DNA of 64,000 nucleotides, taken from an uncultured Alphaproteobacteria bacterium. Lineage in GTDB: Bacteria > Pseudomonadota > Alphaproteobacteria > HIMB59 > GCA-002718135. The notes beneath the pieces are model-generated. The model searched no databases. It was not told the DNA's origin and was given only the letters and a program-made list of their open reading frames with translations. Of the stretch, positions 45,193 to 56,126 are shown one piece after another. Within the stretch, counting starts at the first letter, position 1; each line of letters starts with the position of its first letter. The translations under genes were made by a program, and so were the position numbers. The stretch covers positions 89,679-153,678 of the forward strand of contig CACGDO010000004.1 of assembly GCA_902571865.1 (NCBI GenBank), in the 5' to 3' direction.

Positions 45193-45585
45193 TTAATTTA
45201 ATTCGTTATTTTCAAATGGTGTATCTAATGAAAATTGAGGAATTTGAACATCAAAAGTATTCCCATTATCATTTTGCATCTCGTAAGTTCCTTCCATAAA
45301 ACCAGATGAAGTAGTTAAAGGAGTTCCACTTGTGTATTCAAATTTTTCACCAGGATTAAGTACAGGCTGTTCTCCAACAACACCTTTTCCGCGTACTTCT
45401 TGTAATGTGCCATTAGCATCAATAATTTTCCAGTGTCTGTTTACAAGTTGTACTTTTTCTTTGCCTTGATTATCAATTGTTACCTTATATGCCCATACAT
45501 AATGCTGATCTTCTGGTTCAGATTGATCTTCTAGATAATATGGTTTTACAGTAATGTTAATTTTTTTTGTTGTTTTAGAATACAT
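45193..45585 (-). CDS. apaG: ApaG protein
   Basis: This 130-residue ApaG has the fold-specific blocks YVWAYKVTIDNQGKEKVQLVNRHW, EVRGKGVVGEQPVLNPGEKFEYTSGTPL and GFMEGTYEM. ApaG is linked to cobalt/magnesium tolerance and Ap4A metabolism. Its length is normal. Confidence 0.92.
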   Translation of the reverse strand: MYSKTTKKINITVKPYYLEDQSEPEDQHYVWAYKVTIDNQGKEKVQLVNRHWKIIDANGTLQEVRGKGVVGEQPVLNPGEKFEYTSGTPLTTSSGFMEGTYEMQNDNGNTFDVQIPQFSLDTPFENNELN

Positions 45586-45625
45586 TGAAGAAAGCTCAAT
45601 ATACCAAAATTATTATAAACAAAAG

Positions 45626-46531
45626 TTAATTTGTTTTTTTTATTTCTACTCTTCTATTTGCCGGTTGTTTAGTGTCATCCGGAGTATGTACAGCTAAAGA
45701 TTCTTCACCTTTGCCTAAAATTTTAATACTATTTTGATTAATTCCATAATTAATTAAAATTTCTTTTACAACTTCAGCTCTTTTAATAGATAATGATAAA
45801 TTATATTTATTTGTTCCTTTAGTATCAGTATGTCCAACGACTAGATACTCATTAATAAGACTTCCATAATTATTTAAAAATTTTTTTATTTTATCTTTAC
45901 TTACTTCAGATAAATTGAATTTATCAAAATCAAAATATATTATTTGCATTAATTCTTTATTTTCATTTTTAGTAACAATTGTTACTTCATCTTTCGATTC
46001 ATTTTCTAAATTATTATTTTTATTTGTATTTTCCTGTTCATTTTCTTGAGTAGATATTTTTTCATAAATATTATGCATGGCGTTCAAGAAATCATTCTTG
46101 CAACTATTAATATCCCATGCTTGCCAATTTTCCTCCTGTTGCTCTGACCAGCAGTCTAATGATGAGATTGCTTTTGCTAAATTAAAAGGATCAATTTTTT
46201 TAGCATCTTTATAAATTGTCATAAGGTTATCATATGCAATTCTTATTTCGTTAATATTTTCCTCTGGCAACTTCCAATATGAAATTTCTTCAGGATATAT
46301 TTCATCAGTTTCTAAACTCTTGAGAGCTTTTTCAGAATATAATTTTGCTGAATTCCAATCATGCATCTCTTCTGCTTCAAAAGTAGCTCTTTTTTTGTAT
46401 TCGGACAATAAGTGTTCTTGAAAGTTTCTTGGTTTATTAGTTTCCATAGTAGATAGTTCTTTATAGCTAGCAGAGCAACCCGTTAAAAAAATTAGAATAG
46501 AGATAATTGATATTAAATATTTAAATTTCAT
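45626..46531 (-). CDS. OmpA/Pal-like outer-membrane lipoprotein
   Basis: This 301-residue lipoprotein has a signal peptide ending in LTGC (C19). The middle (residues 25-170) is helical and charged. The C-terminal OmpA domain (about residues 195-300: YFDFDKFNLSEVSKDKI, VVGHTDTKGTNKYNLSLSIKRAEVV, GKGEES, ANRRVEI) binds peptidoglycan. It probably anchors the outer membrane or acts as an assembly-related lipoprotein. Confidence 0.82.
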   Translation of the reverse strand: MKFKYLISIISILIFLTGCSASYKELSTMETNKPRNFQEHLLSEYKKRATFEAEEMHDWNSAKLYSEKALKSLETDEIYPEEISYWKLPEENINEIRIAYDNLMTIYKDAKKIDPFNLAKAISSLDCWSEQQEENWQAWDINSCKNDFLNAMHNIYEKISTQENEQENTNKNNNLENESKDEVTIVTKNENKELMQIIYFDFDKFNLSEVSKDKIKKFLNNYGSLINEYLVVGHTDTKGTNKYNLSLSIKRAEVVKEILINYGINQNSIKILGKGEESLAVHTPDDTKQPANRRVEIKKTN

Positions 46532-46632
46532 AGATTTCCATTATCAAATTTTGCTGTCAAAACTAAGACTAAATTTTGACCGAATTAAGGTCCACCATTT
46601 TCTTTGTATCACACACATTTTATTATTGCGGA

Positions 46633-46651
46633 GTATTTAAAGATTAAATAC
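46633..46651 (+). promoter_or_regulatory. 5' leader hairpin upstream of DmdA/GcvT-like gene
   Basis: GTATTTAA, loop AGA, TTAAATAC: an 8-base perfect stem in the 148-base leader upstream of 46680. It is AT-rich and not followed by a T-run. AAGGAG at 46671-46676 is the ribosome-binding site. I see no recognisable glycine or SAM riboswitch core here. Confidence 0.35.
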
Positions 46652-46679
46652 AGAATTATCATATTTATTTAAGGAGTTT

Positions 46680-48014
46680 ATGATGATTAAACATTCTACG
46701 TCAGTGGATCAATCGGACAGAAAGGTTCCCTACAATTTAAGACAAAGTGGTCCTACACCAGTTCAAATGCTTATTTCAACAAGAGTGAGAAAATCACCTT
46801 ATTGGCATTTGTCAATGGAGGCGGGATGTTGGAGAGCAACAGTTTATAATAGGATTTATCATCCGAGGGGTTATGTAAAACCAGAAGATGGTGGAGCAAT
46901 GGTTGAGTATGAGGCAATTAAAAATCACGTTACCATGTGGAATGTTGCAGTTGAAAGACAAATTCAAGTTAAAGGGCCTGATGCTGAGGCTTTTGTCGAT
47001 TATGTTATAACAAGAGATGCTACAAAAATATCTCCAATGAGAGGAAGATATGTAATTCTTTGTAATCAGTATGGGGGTGTTTTGAACGATCCTATTCTTC
47101 TAAGAATTTCTAAGGATGAGTTTTGGTTTTCTTTATCTGACTCAGATATCGGTTTGTATTTGCAAGGTGTAAATCATGATAATAGATTCAATGTTCATAT
47201 TGACGAAATTGATGTAAGCCCAGTTCAAATTCAAGGCCCAAAAGCTCACGCTTTGATGAATGATTTAATAGGTGATCAAGTTAAAGTTGATGAAATGCCA
47301 TTCTATGGACTTGCTGCTGCTAAAGTTGGTGGAAGAGATTGTATAATATCACAAACAGGTTTTTCTGGAGAAGCAGGATTTGAAATATATTTATATGACT
47401 CAACCAAATATGCTGATGATATGTGGAATGCTGTTTTAGAAGCAGGAAAAAAACATAATCTTATGGTTATAGCTCCAGCTCATCACCGTAGAATTCAAGC
47501 GGGTATTCTATCTTGGGGTCAAGATATGGATAATCAGCATAATCCTTTTCAATGTAATCTAGGGTATCAGGTATCTTTATCAGGTAAAGGCGAGTGGAAT
47601 AAAACTTCTGATTATGTTGGTAAGACTGTTCTTGAAAAAATGAAGGCAGATTTAAAAGATGGAAAAAAACCTTATAAACTTCAATTAGTTGGATTAAGTT
47701 TAGGTGGAAAACCTATTGAAGAATATGCTCCTGATTTTTGGCTTGTTTCAGAAGATGGCAATGAGCCTTGTGGTTTCATAACATCTCCATGGTATCATCC
47801 TGAGCAAGGAAGAAACATTGCCATGGGCTATGTACCATTTGATGGAACTCTAAATAACAATGGTTTTCCTATTGGAAATTATGGTCGTAAATTCAAGGTT
47901 CACCTACCTGATATATATGCAGACTCACCTGGTGTACCAGTAGATGCAGAAGTTGTGCCAATTCCTTTTACTGAATCACACAACTCTAATACGAGAGAAG
48001 TAGTAGATAAATAA
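46680..48014 (+). CDS. GcvT/DmdA-family methyl or aminomethyl transferase
   Basis: This 444-residue THF-dependent enzyme belongs to the GcvT family. The ILSWGQDMDNQHNPFQC block resembles DMSP demethylase DmdA, while TGFSGEAGFEIY is closer to ordinary GcvT. Blocks VERQIQVKGPDAEAFVDYVITRD and LADSD-like SLSDSDIGLY also match the DmdA branch. It is longer than known DmdA (about 370 residues), so its substrate is uncertain: DMSP or another methylated compound. Strong AAGGAG Shine-Dalgarno. It stands next to dimethylglycine dehydrogenase, consistent with methyl group use. Confidence 0.65.
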   Translation: MMIKHSTSVDQSDRKVPYNLRQSGPTPVQMLISTRVRKSPYWHLSMEAGCWRATVYNRIYHPRGYVKPEDGGAMVEYEAIKNHVTMWNVAVERQIQVKGPDAEAFVDYVITRDATKISPMRGRYVILCNQYGGVLNDPILLRISKDEFWFSLSDSDIGLYLQGVNHDNRFNVHIDEIDVSPVQIQGPKAHALMNDLIGDQVKVDEMPFYGLAAAKVGGRDCIISQTGFSGEAGFEIYLYDSTKYADDMWNAVLEAGKKHNLMVIAPAHHRRIQAGILSWGQDMDNQHNPFQCNLGYQVSLSGKGEWNKTSDYVGKTVLEKMKADLKDGKKPYKLQLVGLSLGGKPIEEYAPDFWLVSEDGNEPCGFITSPWYHPEQGRNIAMGYVPFDGTLNNNGFPIGNYGRKFKVHLPDIYADSPGVPVDAEVVPIPFTESHNSNTREVVDK

Positions 48015-48022
48015 AACTTTTT

Positions 48023-48051
48023 AGAAGCTCTATTTAATTAATAGAGCTTCT
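48023..48051. terminator. Bidirectional terminator
   Basis: A perfect 12-base inverted repeat (AGAAGCTCTATT / AATAGAGCTTCT, loop TAATT) lies between two converging genes. T-rich sequence follows on the plus strand (TTATTTT), and on the minus strand it continues as AAAAGTTTTATTT, so it could end transcription both ways. Confidence 0.8.
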
Positions 48052-48672
48052 TTATTTTAATAAAGCTTTTATTCTATCAATAGAGATATAACCAACAACA
48101 AGTTCTTCATTAACAAAAAAAGTAGGAGTACCTCGAGCACCTGATCCATTAGCTAAAAAAGAACTCAGTCTCACGATATTATTAACACTTTCTTTTGTCA
48201 TATCGATATTTAATTTAGCATCATTTAACTCAAGATTTTCAATTATTTGTTTTAGTTTTGCATTATTTAAATTTCCTTCAACTTCAAACAATGCATTATG
48301 AAAATCGATACCTTTGTTCTGCATGTTTGCAGCTATAACCATATTTGCAAGTAATTTAGAAGACTCACTTAAAATTGGATGTTGTAAGAATACTATTCTT
48401 GTATCTTTTCTTTCACTTGCAATCTGAAGTAATTCAGGATGAACTTTTTTACAATATCCGCAAAAATAATCCATAAATTCAATAATGGTATTGTTTGCAT
48501 TTTCATCACCAATTTGAACAATTCCATCTTCAGGAATAACATCTAAAATTTTTAAATGAAAAGGCTTAGACCCATCAAAAAACAATTCTTTAAGAGTTAT
48601 TTCAGCCTTTATGGGAAGACAAATAAACGCACTCATTATAACCACCAAAATTATTTTTTTAAAGTATCTCAT
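48052..48672 (-). CDS. DsbA-family thiol oxidoreductase (Com1-like)
   Basis: This 206-residue periplasmic protein has a signal peptide (MRYFKKIILVVIMSAFICLPIKA) and a thioredoxin fold. The active site is CGYC (C71-C74; FMDYFCGYCKK), with cis-Pro loop GTPTFFVN. It forms or isomerises disulfides in exported proteins. It converges with the DmdA-like gene. Confidence 0.87.
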   Translation of the reverse strand: MRYFKKIILVVIMSAFICLPIKAEITLKELFFDGSKPFHLKILDVIPEDGIVQIGDENANNTIIEFMDYFCGYCKKVHPELLQIASERKDTRIVFLQHPILSESSKLLANMVIAANMQNKGIDFHNALFEVEGNLNNAKLKQIIENLELNDAKLNIDMTKESVNNIVRLSSFLANGSGARGTPTFFVNEELVVGYISIDRIKALLK

Positions 48673-48726
48673 GATTGACCCACCTTATTTAATATGATTA
48701 ATGAAGTACAGTATTAAATAGTAATA

Positions 48727-51162
48727 ATGAAATCAAAGTCAAAAGTAGTTGTCATCGGTGGAGGTGCTGTAGGCGTTAGCACTCTCTATCATTTAGCCAA
48801 AAAGGGTTGGTCAGATGTAGTCCTGGTTGAAAGAAAAGAATTAACTTCAGGATCAACATGGCATGCAGCAGGTTTACTTCCATTATTCAATATGAGTTAT
48901 TCAGTAGGTCAATTGCATAAATACGCAGTCAAACTTTACAAAACTCTTGAAGAAGAAACAGGACAAAAAGTTGGTTTTAGTGTAGTTTCAAATATCCGTT
49001 TAGCAACTACTCAAGATAGAATGGATGAGTATTATCAATATTCAGGAGTTGCAAAAACAATAGGTGTAGATGTTAAATTTTTAACACCTGAACAAGTAAA
49101 GGAAATTTGGCCCCTTTGTAATACAGTTGGATTGATAGGTGCAATTCAACATCCTGAAGATGGATACATTCAACCAGCCGATCTAACTCAAGCTCTAGCA
49201 AAAGGAGCAAGAGATAAAGGTGCAGAAATTTATAGAAATACTTCTGTAACCGGTATTAAAAAAAATAAAGATGATTTATGGATTGTAGAAACTAATAAAG
49301 GTTCTATTGAATGTGAGCATGTAGTGTCATGTAGTGGTAATTTTGCAAGACAAACTGGAAAGATGGTCGGACTTGATATTCCAGTTATACCTGTTGAACA
49401 CCAATACATCGTGACTGACGATCATCCTGAAATATTAAAAAGAAAAGAACAAGGACTTCCTGAAATGGGAGTCTTACGAGATTCTGATAGTTCTTGGTAT
49501 ATGCGTGAAGAAAGAGGGGGATTGATATTAGGGCCTTATGAAAAAGGAGCTCCCGTTTGTTATGTAGATGGACCTGACAAAGAATCTGAATTTGAATTAT
49601 TTCAAGAAGACCTGGAGCGTTTAGAGCCTCACATTGAATCAGCAATGCACCGTGTTCCTATTTTTGGAGAAGTTGGAGTTAAGAAAGTTTACAATGGTGC
49701 TATTTGTTATACACCAGATGGAAGTCCAATTGTTGGACCGGCATGGGGACTTAAAAATTTCTGGTTAAATGAAGGTCATAGTTTTGGAATTACTGCGGCT
49801 GGTGGAGCAGGATGGCAAATTGCCGAGTGGATAGTAGACGGTGAACCTACAATTGATATGTTAGGTGTAGATCCTAGAAGATTTGGTGATTATGCAACAG
49901 AGGCATATTTGATTAAAAAGAATGAAGAAGCTTACGCAAATGTCTTTACAGTACACTATCCTGATGAAGAAAGAGAAGAGGGACGTCCATTAAGACAAGC
50001 TCCATGTTATGATAGATTAAAAAATCTTGGCGCAGTTTTTGGTCAAAAGTTTGGTTGGGAGCGTGCTAACTGGTTTGCACCTTCAAAAGAATTACAAAAA
50101 GATGATTGGTCATTTAGAAGATCAAAATGGTTTGAACATGTTGGCAACGAGTGCTTGAATGTTCAGAATAATGCTGGCCTTCTAGATATGACTGCCTTTG
50201 CTAAATGTCGGATTTCAGGACCTGGTGCAGAAGAATTTCTAGACTACTTAGTCGCAAACAAAATTCCTAAAAAAATTGGAAGAGTTAATCTTTGTCATGC
50301 ACTAAATACTGCTGGAGGAGTTCACTCAGAATTCACAATTGCAAAAGAAAAAGAAAATTCCTTTTATTTAGTTTCAGCAGGAGCATATCAACGATTAGAT
50401 CATGATTGGATTCATAAATGGATGCCCAAAGATGGAACAGTAATTTATGAAAATCTAACTAACAGTATGGGTGTTCTTGTTTTAGCAGGACCTAAATCAA
50501 GAGATATTCTTTCCAAAATTACAAAGACTGATTTATCTAATGAAAATTTCCCATGGTTATCCTCAAAAAAAATCAATGTTGGTTTAGCCCCTAGTATTGC
50601 TATGCGAATGAATTTTGTTGGAGAACTCGGATGGGAATTACATCATCCAATTGAATATCAAAACCATATTTTTGATAAATTGATGGAAGCAGGTAAAGTT
50701 CACGGGCTTAAACCATTTGGTATTAGAGCAATGGAAAGCTTACGTGTTGAAAAAACCTACAAATTAGTTGGTACCGAAATGTCTATAGAATATGCAGCCT
50801 TTGAGTCTGGATTAGATAGATTTGTACATTTAAATAAAGGGAATTTTATTGGAAGAGATTCTCTTGTTAAATGGCAGCAAAATGGTTTTAAAAACAAAAT
50901 GGTAACTTTAGAGGTTCATGATGTTGAAGATGCAGATGCTTTGGGTAATAATCCTATTTATAACAATGGAAAAGTTATAGGTCGTGCGACAGGAGGTAAC
51001 TATGGTTTTAGAGTGAAAAAATCATTAGCTATTGGTATGGTGGAACCTCAATTTGCAGATGTTGGTCAAAAGTTAGAAATGGATATATTAGATAAAAAAT
51101 ACAATGTAACAGTTATAGAGGATAGTCCTTATGATCCTAAAAATGAAAAACTAAAGCAATAG
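48727..51162 (+). CDS. Dimethylglycine dehydrogenase-like flavoprotein (FAD + GcvT)
   Basis: This 811-residue fusion has an N-terminal DAO-type FAD domain with GGGAVG (11-16) and the covalent-FAD histidine region STWHAAG (H46), then a FAO_M linker, a GCV_T domain and a GCV_T_C domain (about residues 430-800). It demethylates dimethylglycine or sarcosine and transfers the methyl group to THF as methylene-THF. Electrons go to ETF, encoded directly downstream. It starts a four-gene operon with etfB, etfA and ETF-QO. Sarcosine as substrate cannot be excluded. Confidence 0.85.
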   Translation: MKSKSKVVVIGGGAVGVSTLYHLAKKGWSDVVLVERKELTSGSTWHAAGLLPLFNMSYSVGQLHKYAVKLYKTLEEETGQKVGFSVVSNIRLATTQDRMDEYYQYSGVAKTIGVDVKFLTPEQVKEIWPLCNTVGLIGAIQHPEDGYIQPADLTQALAKGARDKGAEIYRNTSVTGIKKNKDDLWIVETNKGSIECEHVVSCSGNFARQTGKMVGLDIPVIPVEHQYIVTDDHPEILKRKEQGLPEMGVLRDSDSSWYMREERGGLILGPYEKGAPVCYVDGPDKESEFELFQEDLERLEPHIESAMHRVPIFGEVGVKKVYNGAICYTPDGSPIVGPAWGLKNFWLNEGHSFGITAAGGAGWQIAEWIVDGEPTIDMLGVDPRRFGDYATEAYLIKKNEEAYANVFTVHYPDEEREEGRPLRQAPCYDRLKNLGAVFGQKFGWERANWFAPSKELQKDDWSFRRSKWFEHVGNECLNVQNNAGLLDMTAFAKCRISGPGAEEFLDYLVANKIPKKIGRVNLCHALNTAGGVHSEFTIAKEKENSFYLVSAGAYQRLDHDWIHKWMPKDGTVIYENLTNSMGVLVLAGPKSRDILSKITKTDLSNENFPWLSSKKINVGLAPSIAMRMNFVGELGWELHHPIEYQNHIFDKLMEAGKVHGLKPFGIRAMESLRVEKTYKLVGTEMSIEYAAFESGLDRFVHLNKGNFIGRDSLVKWQQNGFKNKMVTLEVHDVEDADALGNNPIYNNGKVIGRATGGNYGFRVKKSLAIGMVEPQFADVGQKLEMDILDKKYNVTVIEDSPYDPKNEKLKQ

Positions 51163-51163
51163 T

Positions 51164-51913
51164 ATGAAGCTACTTGTTACTGTAAAAAGAGTCATAGATT
51201 ATAATGTTCAAATCAGGGTTAAAGCTGATGGTTCAGGAGTTGAAAAAGATAATGTAAAAATGTCCATGAATCCTCCTGATGAAAATGCTGTAGAGGAAGC
51301 TCTACGAATAAAAGAAGCTGGTAAAGCAGATGAGATTATAATTCTTTCCGTAGGTAATGATAAGGCTCAAGAAACCATCCGAACTGCATTAGCAATGGGA
51401 GCTGATAGGGGTATACATGTTAAAACGGACAATGATTTAGAGCCTCTAGCTATTTCTAAAATAATTTCTAAAGTTGCTGAAGAAGAAAAACCTTCAATTA
51501 TTTTAATGGGAAAACAAGCAATTGATGATGACTCTAATCAAACCGGCCAAATGACATCCGCTTTACTTAATTGGCCTCAGGCTACATTTGCGTCTAAAAT
51601 TGAAATTGAGGGACAAAATGCAATAGTTACAAGAGAGATTGATGAAGGTTTGGAAAGGATAAAAGTTTCTATACCATTTGTAGCATCATGTGATCTTCGA
51701 CTTAATGAACCAAGGTATGCTTCTTTACCAAATATAATGAAAGCAAAGAAAAAACCAATTGATACAAAAGAAGCATCTTCACTTGGTATAAATATAGAAC
51801 CTAGGATTGAACAGATAAAGGTAGAAGAGCCGCCTGTTAGACAAAAAGGAATTATGGTAAGTGATGTTGCTGAACTGGTTCAAAAACTCAAACATGAGGC
51901 AAAAGTAATATGA
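51164..51913 (+). CDS. etfB: Electron transfer flavoprotein beta subunit EtfB
   Basis: This 249-residue EtfB has the expected blocks ([63 protein letters not shown]). The AMP-binding region is near residues 119-130. It forms the ETF heterodimer with EtfA, one base pair away in overlap (ATGA). It accepts electrons from the dehydrogenase upstream. Confidence 0.95.
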   Translation: MKLLVTVKRVIDYNVQIRVKADGSGVEKDNVKMSMNPPDENAVEEALRIKEAGKADEIIILSVGNDKAQETIRTALAMGADRGIHVKTDNDLEPLAISKIISKVAEEEKPSIILMGKQAIDDDSNQTGQMTSALLNWPQATFASKIEIEGQNAIVTREIDEGLERIKVSIPFVASCDLRLNEPRYASLPNIMKAKKKPIDTKEASSLGINIEPRIEQIKVEEPPVRQKGIMVSDVAELVQKLKHEAKVI

Positions 51914-52863
51914 CAATATTAGTATTAGCAGAACATAACAATACAGATATTAAGTCTTCAACATTAAATACTATATCTGCAGCATCGCAAATAGACCAAG
52001 ACATTCATGTTTTGGTAACAGGTTATGAATGTGAAGAGCTAGCTAAAAATATCTCTAAATGTGAAAAAGTTTCAAAAGTATATTTAGCCAATAATGAAAA
52101 ACTTAAAAATCCAATTGCTGAAAATATTGAACCTATAGTTGTATCTTTAGCCAATAATTATTCGCACATTATGGCGCCTGCAACAACATTTGGAAAAAAT
52201 ATTTTTCCTAGAATTGCTGTTAAATTAGATATTGCTCAAGTTAGCGATGTTATAAAAATATTAAGTTCCGATACTTTTATGAGACCAATTTATGCTGGGA
52301 ACGCTATAGCTACAGTTAAATCAAATGATAAGATTAAAGTAGTAACGGTACGACCAACATCATTTGATCCTGTAGAAACTAGCGGTGGAAAAGAAGAGGT
52401 CGAAAATATTTCTTTTGATAATGATAGTGGCAGTGTTGAATTTATAGATAGAGAAGAATCTCAATCTGAAAGACCAGAGTTGAGTACTGCTCGAGTCGTG
52501 ATATCTGGGGGCAGAGGATTACAAAGTGCCGAAAATTTTAAACTTCTAAATGAAATAGCAGATAAGCTTAATGCTGCAGTTGGTGCTTCTCGTGCTGCTG
52601 TAGATGCTGGTTATGTTTCTAATGATTATCAAGTTGGTCAAACTGGAAAAGTAGTTGTTCCAGATTTGTATATAGCTGTTGGTATTTCTGGTGCAATACA
52701 GCACTTAGCAGGTATGAAAGAAAGTAAGGTAATTGTCGCAATCAATAAGGATGAAGAAGCGCCGATATTTAATGTTGCTGATTATGGATTAAATGCTGAC
52801 TTATTTGAAGCATTGCCTCAATTATCTTCTGAACTAGATAAATTAAATACTATTCAACAATAA
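51910..52863 (+). CDS. etfA: Electron transfer flavoprotein alpha subunit EtfA
   Basis: This 317-residue EtfA has the C-terminal FAD-binding domain with [25 protein letters not shown] and [29 protein letters not shown]. It overlaps etfB by 4 bases. ETF passes electrons to ETF-QO. Confidence 0.95.
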   Translation: MTILVLAEHNNTDIKSSTLNTISAASQIDQDIHVLVTGYECEELAKNISKCEKVSKVYLANNEKLKNPIAENIEPIVVSLANNYSHIMAPATTFGKNIFPRIAVKLDIAQVSDVIKILSSDTFMRPIYAGNAIATVKSNDKIKVVTVRPTSFDPVETSGGKEEVENISFDNDSGSVEFIDREESQSERPELSTARVVISGGRGLQSAENFKLLNEIADKLNAAVGASRAAVDAGYVSNDYQVGQTGKVVVPDLYIAVGISGAIQHLAGMKESKVIVAINKDEEAPIFNVADYGLNADLFEALPQLSSELDKLNTIQQ

Positions 52864-52886
52864 ATTAATTTATTACAATAAATAAA

Positions 52887-54515
52887 ATGGAAGTAGAACG
52901 CGAGTCAATGGACTATGATGTTGTTGTAGTAGGTGCTGGTCCATCAGGCCTATCAACTGCAATCAAACTAAAACAGCTAAACCCTGAAATTAATATTTGT
53001 ATATTAGAAAAGGGATCAGAAGTAGGGGCACATATTTTAAGTGGTAATGTCTTTGAAACAAGAGCACTCGATGAATTAATACCTGAGTGGAAAAGTAAAG
53101 ACTCACCAATTAAAACTAAAGTAACAAAAGAAAAGTTTTTATTCTTATCTTCGAAAGGTTCGTTAAATTGGCCTACATGGCTTCTTCCTAGTGTTCAAAA
53201 AAATCATAAGAATTACATAATTAGTCTTGCAAATTTATGCAGATGGCTGGCAAATGAGGCCGAAAGTTTAGGAGTAGAAATTTTTCCAGGATTTGCAGCG
53301 TCTAAAATATTATATTCAGACGATAATCATGTAATTGGTGTTCAAACTGGTGATATGGGTATTGATAAAGATGGTAACAAAAAAGATAGTTTTGAACCAG
53401 GTATTAATATTAAAGCTAAAGTAACAGTATTTGCTGAGGGTTGTAGAGGTCATTTGGGTAAAGAATTAATTAAAAAATACAATTTATCAAAAGATAAGTC
53501 ACCACAACAATACGGAATTGGATTTAAAGAAATATGGGAAGTAGACGAAAGTCAGCATGAAGAAGGTCTTGTCATGCATACTGCTGGATGGCCATTAGAT
53601 AATGCAACTTATGGTGGCAGTTTTTGTTATCATGCTGAAAATAAACAAATATTTTTAGGATATGTAATTGGTCTTGATTATAAAAATCCTTATTTATCTC
53701 CTTATGATGAATTTCAAAAATTTAAAACTCACCCAGCAATAAAGAAAATTCTCACTAATGGAAAACGTATCGCTTATGGAGCAAGGGCACTTATTGAAGG
53801 TGGTATTCAAAGTTTACCTAAAATGTATATGCCAGGTGCATTACTAGTTGGATGTGATGCAGGTACTTTAAATATGCCAAAGATCAAAGGATCACATACT
53901 GCTATGAAAAGTGGAATTATAGCTGCTGAAACAATTAATGATTATTTAAGTAAATCTATACCTCTTTCAGAATATGAAAATAAATTTAAACGTTCATGGC
54001 TTTATAAAGAATTATTTGCAGCAAGGAATGTGAAACCTAGTTTTAATTGGGGGCTAATACCTGCAATAATATTTACTGGAATTGATCAAATAATATTTAG
54101 AGGCAGGCTTCCTTTTACACTACAACACGAACATGCTGATCATGAAGCTTTACACTTAGCAAAAGATTCAAAAAAAATAGACTATCCAAAATACGATGGA
54201 ATATTTACGTTTGATAAAACCAGTTCTGTTTATTTGACTGGAACTAACCATGAAGCTGATCAGCCAGTGCATTTACAATTAAAGGATAAGGAATTACCAA
54301 TAAAATTTACTTTAAACGCCTATGATGAACCATCTCAAAGATATTGTCCTGCTGGTGTATATGAGATTGATAAGACAGATATTCAAAATCCTAAATTTGT
54401 AATTAATTCGCAAAACTGTATTCATTGTAAAACATGTGATATTAAAGAGCCATCACAAAACATAAATTGGGTTGTACCTGAAGGTAGTGGGGGGCCAAAT
54501 TATGCAAATATGTAA
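52887..54515 (+). CDS. etfD: ETF-ubiquinone oxidoreductase
   Basis: This 542-residue membrane-bound flavoprotein has N-terminal FAD site VGAGPSG and a C-terminal 4Fe-4S cluster: C487, C511, C514 and C517 (CIHCKTCDIKEPSQNINW). It passes ETF electrons to ubiquinone. It ends a complete dehydrogenase-ETF-quinone chain. Start: first ATG of the frame after a 23-base gap. Confidence 0.93.
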   Translation: MEVERESMDYDVVVVGAGPSGLSTAIKLKQLNPEINICILEKGSEVGAHILSGNVFETRALDELIPEWKSKDSPIKTKVTKEKFLFLSSKGSLNWPTWLLPSVQKNHKNYIISLANLCRWLANEAESLGVEIFPGFAASKILYSDDNHVIGVQTGDMGIDKDGNKKDSFEPGINIKAKVTVFAEGCRGHLGKELIKKYNLSKDKSPQQYGIGFKEIWEVDESQHEEGLVMHTAGWPLDNATYGGSFCYHAENKQIFLGYVIGLDYKNPYLSPYDEFQKFKTHPAIKKILTNGKRIAYGARALIEGGIQSLPKMYMPGALLVGCDAGTLNMPKIKGSHTAMKSGIIAAETINDYLSKSIPLSEYENKFKRSWLYKELFAARNVKPSFNWGLIPAIIFTGIDQIIFRGRLPFTLQHEHADHEALHLAKDSKKIDYPKYDGIFTFDKTSSVYLTGTNHEADQPVHLQLKDKELPIKFTLNAYDEPSQRYCPAGVYEIDKTDIQNPKFVINSQNCIHCKTCDIKEPSQNINWVVPEGSGGPNYANM

Positions 54516-54561
54516 TACATATGTAAAATACTTATGTTAATTAAATTGACTAATTTTCATT

Positions 54562-55395
54562 ATGAATAAAAATAAAATTGTATTTACTTTTGCTACAGCG
54601 GAAGTAAATTTTATTGGTCAAATATTTATCAAGATTACTGAATTATTAACAGGAAAATTAAAATTAAAAAAATTATACGATGAATATTTATCTGAAGATA
54701 GACCGCCTGAGCTTTTTTGGGATGATGCAGTAGATAAATTAAATCTTAATTTAATAACTAATTTTAAGGATGGCAGTTATATACCAAAAAAAGGAAAATT
54801 AATTGTTATAGCAAATCATGCTTTTGGAGTTGCAGATGGTGTATCTATATGTTCAGCAATTTCAAAAGTAAGACAAGATTATAAAATGGTTACACATAAA
54901 GTCTTAAGACAAGCAGAGGCAGTAAAAGATAAAATATTGCCTATTGATTTTAACGAAAATAGAGAAGCTCTATTAACTAACATTAATACGCGTAAAGAAG
55001 CTGAAAAAATTTTATATAATGAAGGTGTTTTGGTGCTTTTCCCTTCTGGAACGATAGCAACTAAACAAAATTTAAAAAAGAATACAAAAGCTAATGATGG
55101 TGAGTGGAAACAATGGGTATCAAAATTAGTTCTTAAAACTAAAAGCCCTGTGTTACCAATTTTTTTTGATGGTCAAAATAGTCAGCTATACCATATTGCT
55201 AATAAAATAGGACAAACCTTTAGATATTCTTTGTGTATGTATGAACTAAAAAGAAAAATTGGCGATAATATTTATATGTATTTTGGATCTTTAATTCCCT
55301 ATGAAACTTTAAAAAATATAGGAGATATTAAACAAATTACCGAATATCTTAGATTAACCACGTACTCGTTGGATCCACAATTTAACAAAAATTAA
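54562..55395 (+). CDS. PlsC-like lysophospholipid acyltransferase
   Basis: This 277-residue acyltransferase has the NHAFGVADG motif (the NHPFG-D type seen in hemolysin-like acyltransferases rather than the classical NHxxxxD) and FPSGTIATK as the block III match. It probably acylates a lysolipid or makes aminolipids. It is co-directional with, and just downstream of, the ETF-QO gene. Confidence 0.72.
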   Translation: MNKNKIVFTFATAEVNFIGQIFIKITELLTGKLKLKKLYDEYLSEDRPPELFWDDAVDKLNLNLITNFKDGSYIPKKGKLIVIANHAFGVADGVSICSAISKVRQDYKMVTHKVLRQAEAVKDKILPIDFNENREALLTNINTRKEAEKILYNEGVLVLFPSGTIATKQNLKKNTKANDGEWKQWVSKLVLKTKSPVLPIFFDGQNSQLYHIANKIGQTFRYSLCMYELKRKIGDNIYMYFGSLIPYETLKNIGDIKQITEYLRLTTYSLDPQFNKN

Positions 55396-55433
55396 ATATT
55401 TATTTTTTATAACTAGCGCCTTATAGAGCTCTT

Positions 55434-56126
55434 ATGGTAGGTTATATTGGGGCACGTGCAAGAAAAAGAAGAAGAAACAGATATTTATTTATAATATTTA
55501 TTTTAACAATATTTGGTATTTTTTTCTATTTGCCCTCTATAGATTTTACAACAGAAGAAAAACAACCTTTGGATGAAATTATCCCAAGTAATGTTATTGA
55601 TGAATCAAGCCTAAAAACAGAAATAGAAGAGTTAAAACTTGAAGTATTCCAAAAAAATCAAAGGTTAAAATTTAGAGATGATCAAATTAAAAATCTTCGC
55701 GAAGAAATAAATGATTTAAATAAATTGTTTAACACTGTTAAAAATGATTATGAGCAATCCCTTAGCAACATCTCAGATTTAAAGAATAACTCTGTAGAAA
55801 ACTATTCACAAAATATTGAGCAAATAAGTTTGCTTGAAAATCAAATTACTGAATTAAAAAAACAATTATCAAAGTATGAAAATCTAGTTCTTAAATTAGA
55901 AACTAAATTAGCTAATTCTACATCTTCTGAAAATATAGAAGAAGTAAATATTGAAAATTCAATATTAAAATCAGAAATTAACCAAATTAAAGAAAAAAAT
56001 CTTAATTTTAAAAAAGAATTAAATAAATTAAAAACAACAATCGAAAATAAAGATTTGGAAATTGAAAAAAAAGATCAGGAAATAGAAGATTTAATTTATT
56101 TAAAAGATTTACAACATCATGGTTAA
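55434..56126 (+). CDS. Membrane-anchored coiled-coil protein of unknown function
   Basis: This 230-residue protein has a basic N-terminus (RARKRRRNRY), one membrane segment (about residues 17-35), then a long coiled coil with heptad patterns (EIEELKLEVFQKNQRLKF, ENQITELKKQLSKYENLVLKLETKL, KIEKKDQEIEDL). The function is unknown; it may organise the envelope or a division complex. It ends at 56126, one base before the converging nuclease gene. Confidence 0.6.
   Translation: MVGYIGARARKRRRNRYLFIIFILTIFGIFFYLPSIDFTTEEKQPLDEIIPSNVIDESSLKTEIEELKLEVFQKNQRLKFRDDQIKNLREEINDLNKLFNTVKNDYEQSLSNISDLKNNSVENYSQNIEQISLLENQITELKKQLSKYENLVLKLETKLANSTSSENIEEVNIENSILKSEINQIKEKNLNFKKELNKLKTTIENKDLEIEKKDQEIEDLIYLKDLQHHG

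Noticed and set aside
46532-46679. Possible glycine or SAM riboswitch in the leader of the DmdA-like gene
   Set aside because: Only one 8-base AT-rich hairpin is visible; the conserved riboswitch cores are absent.
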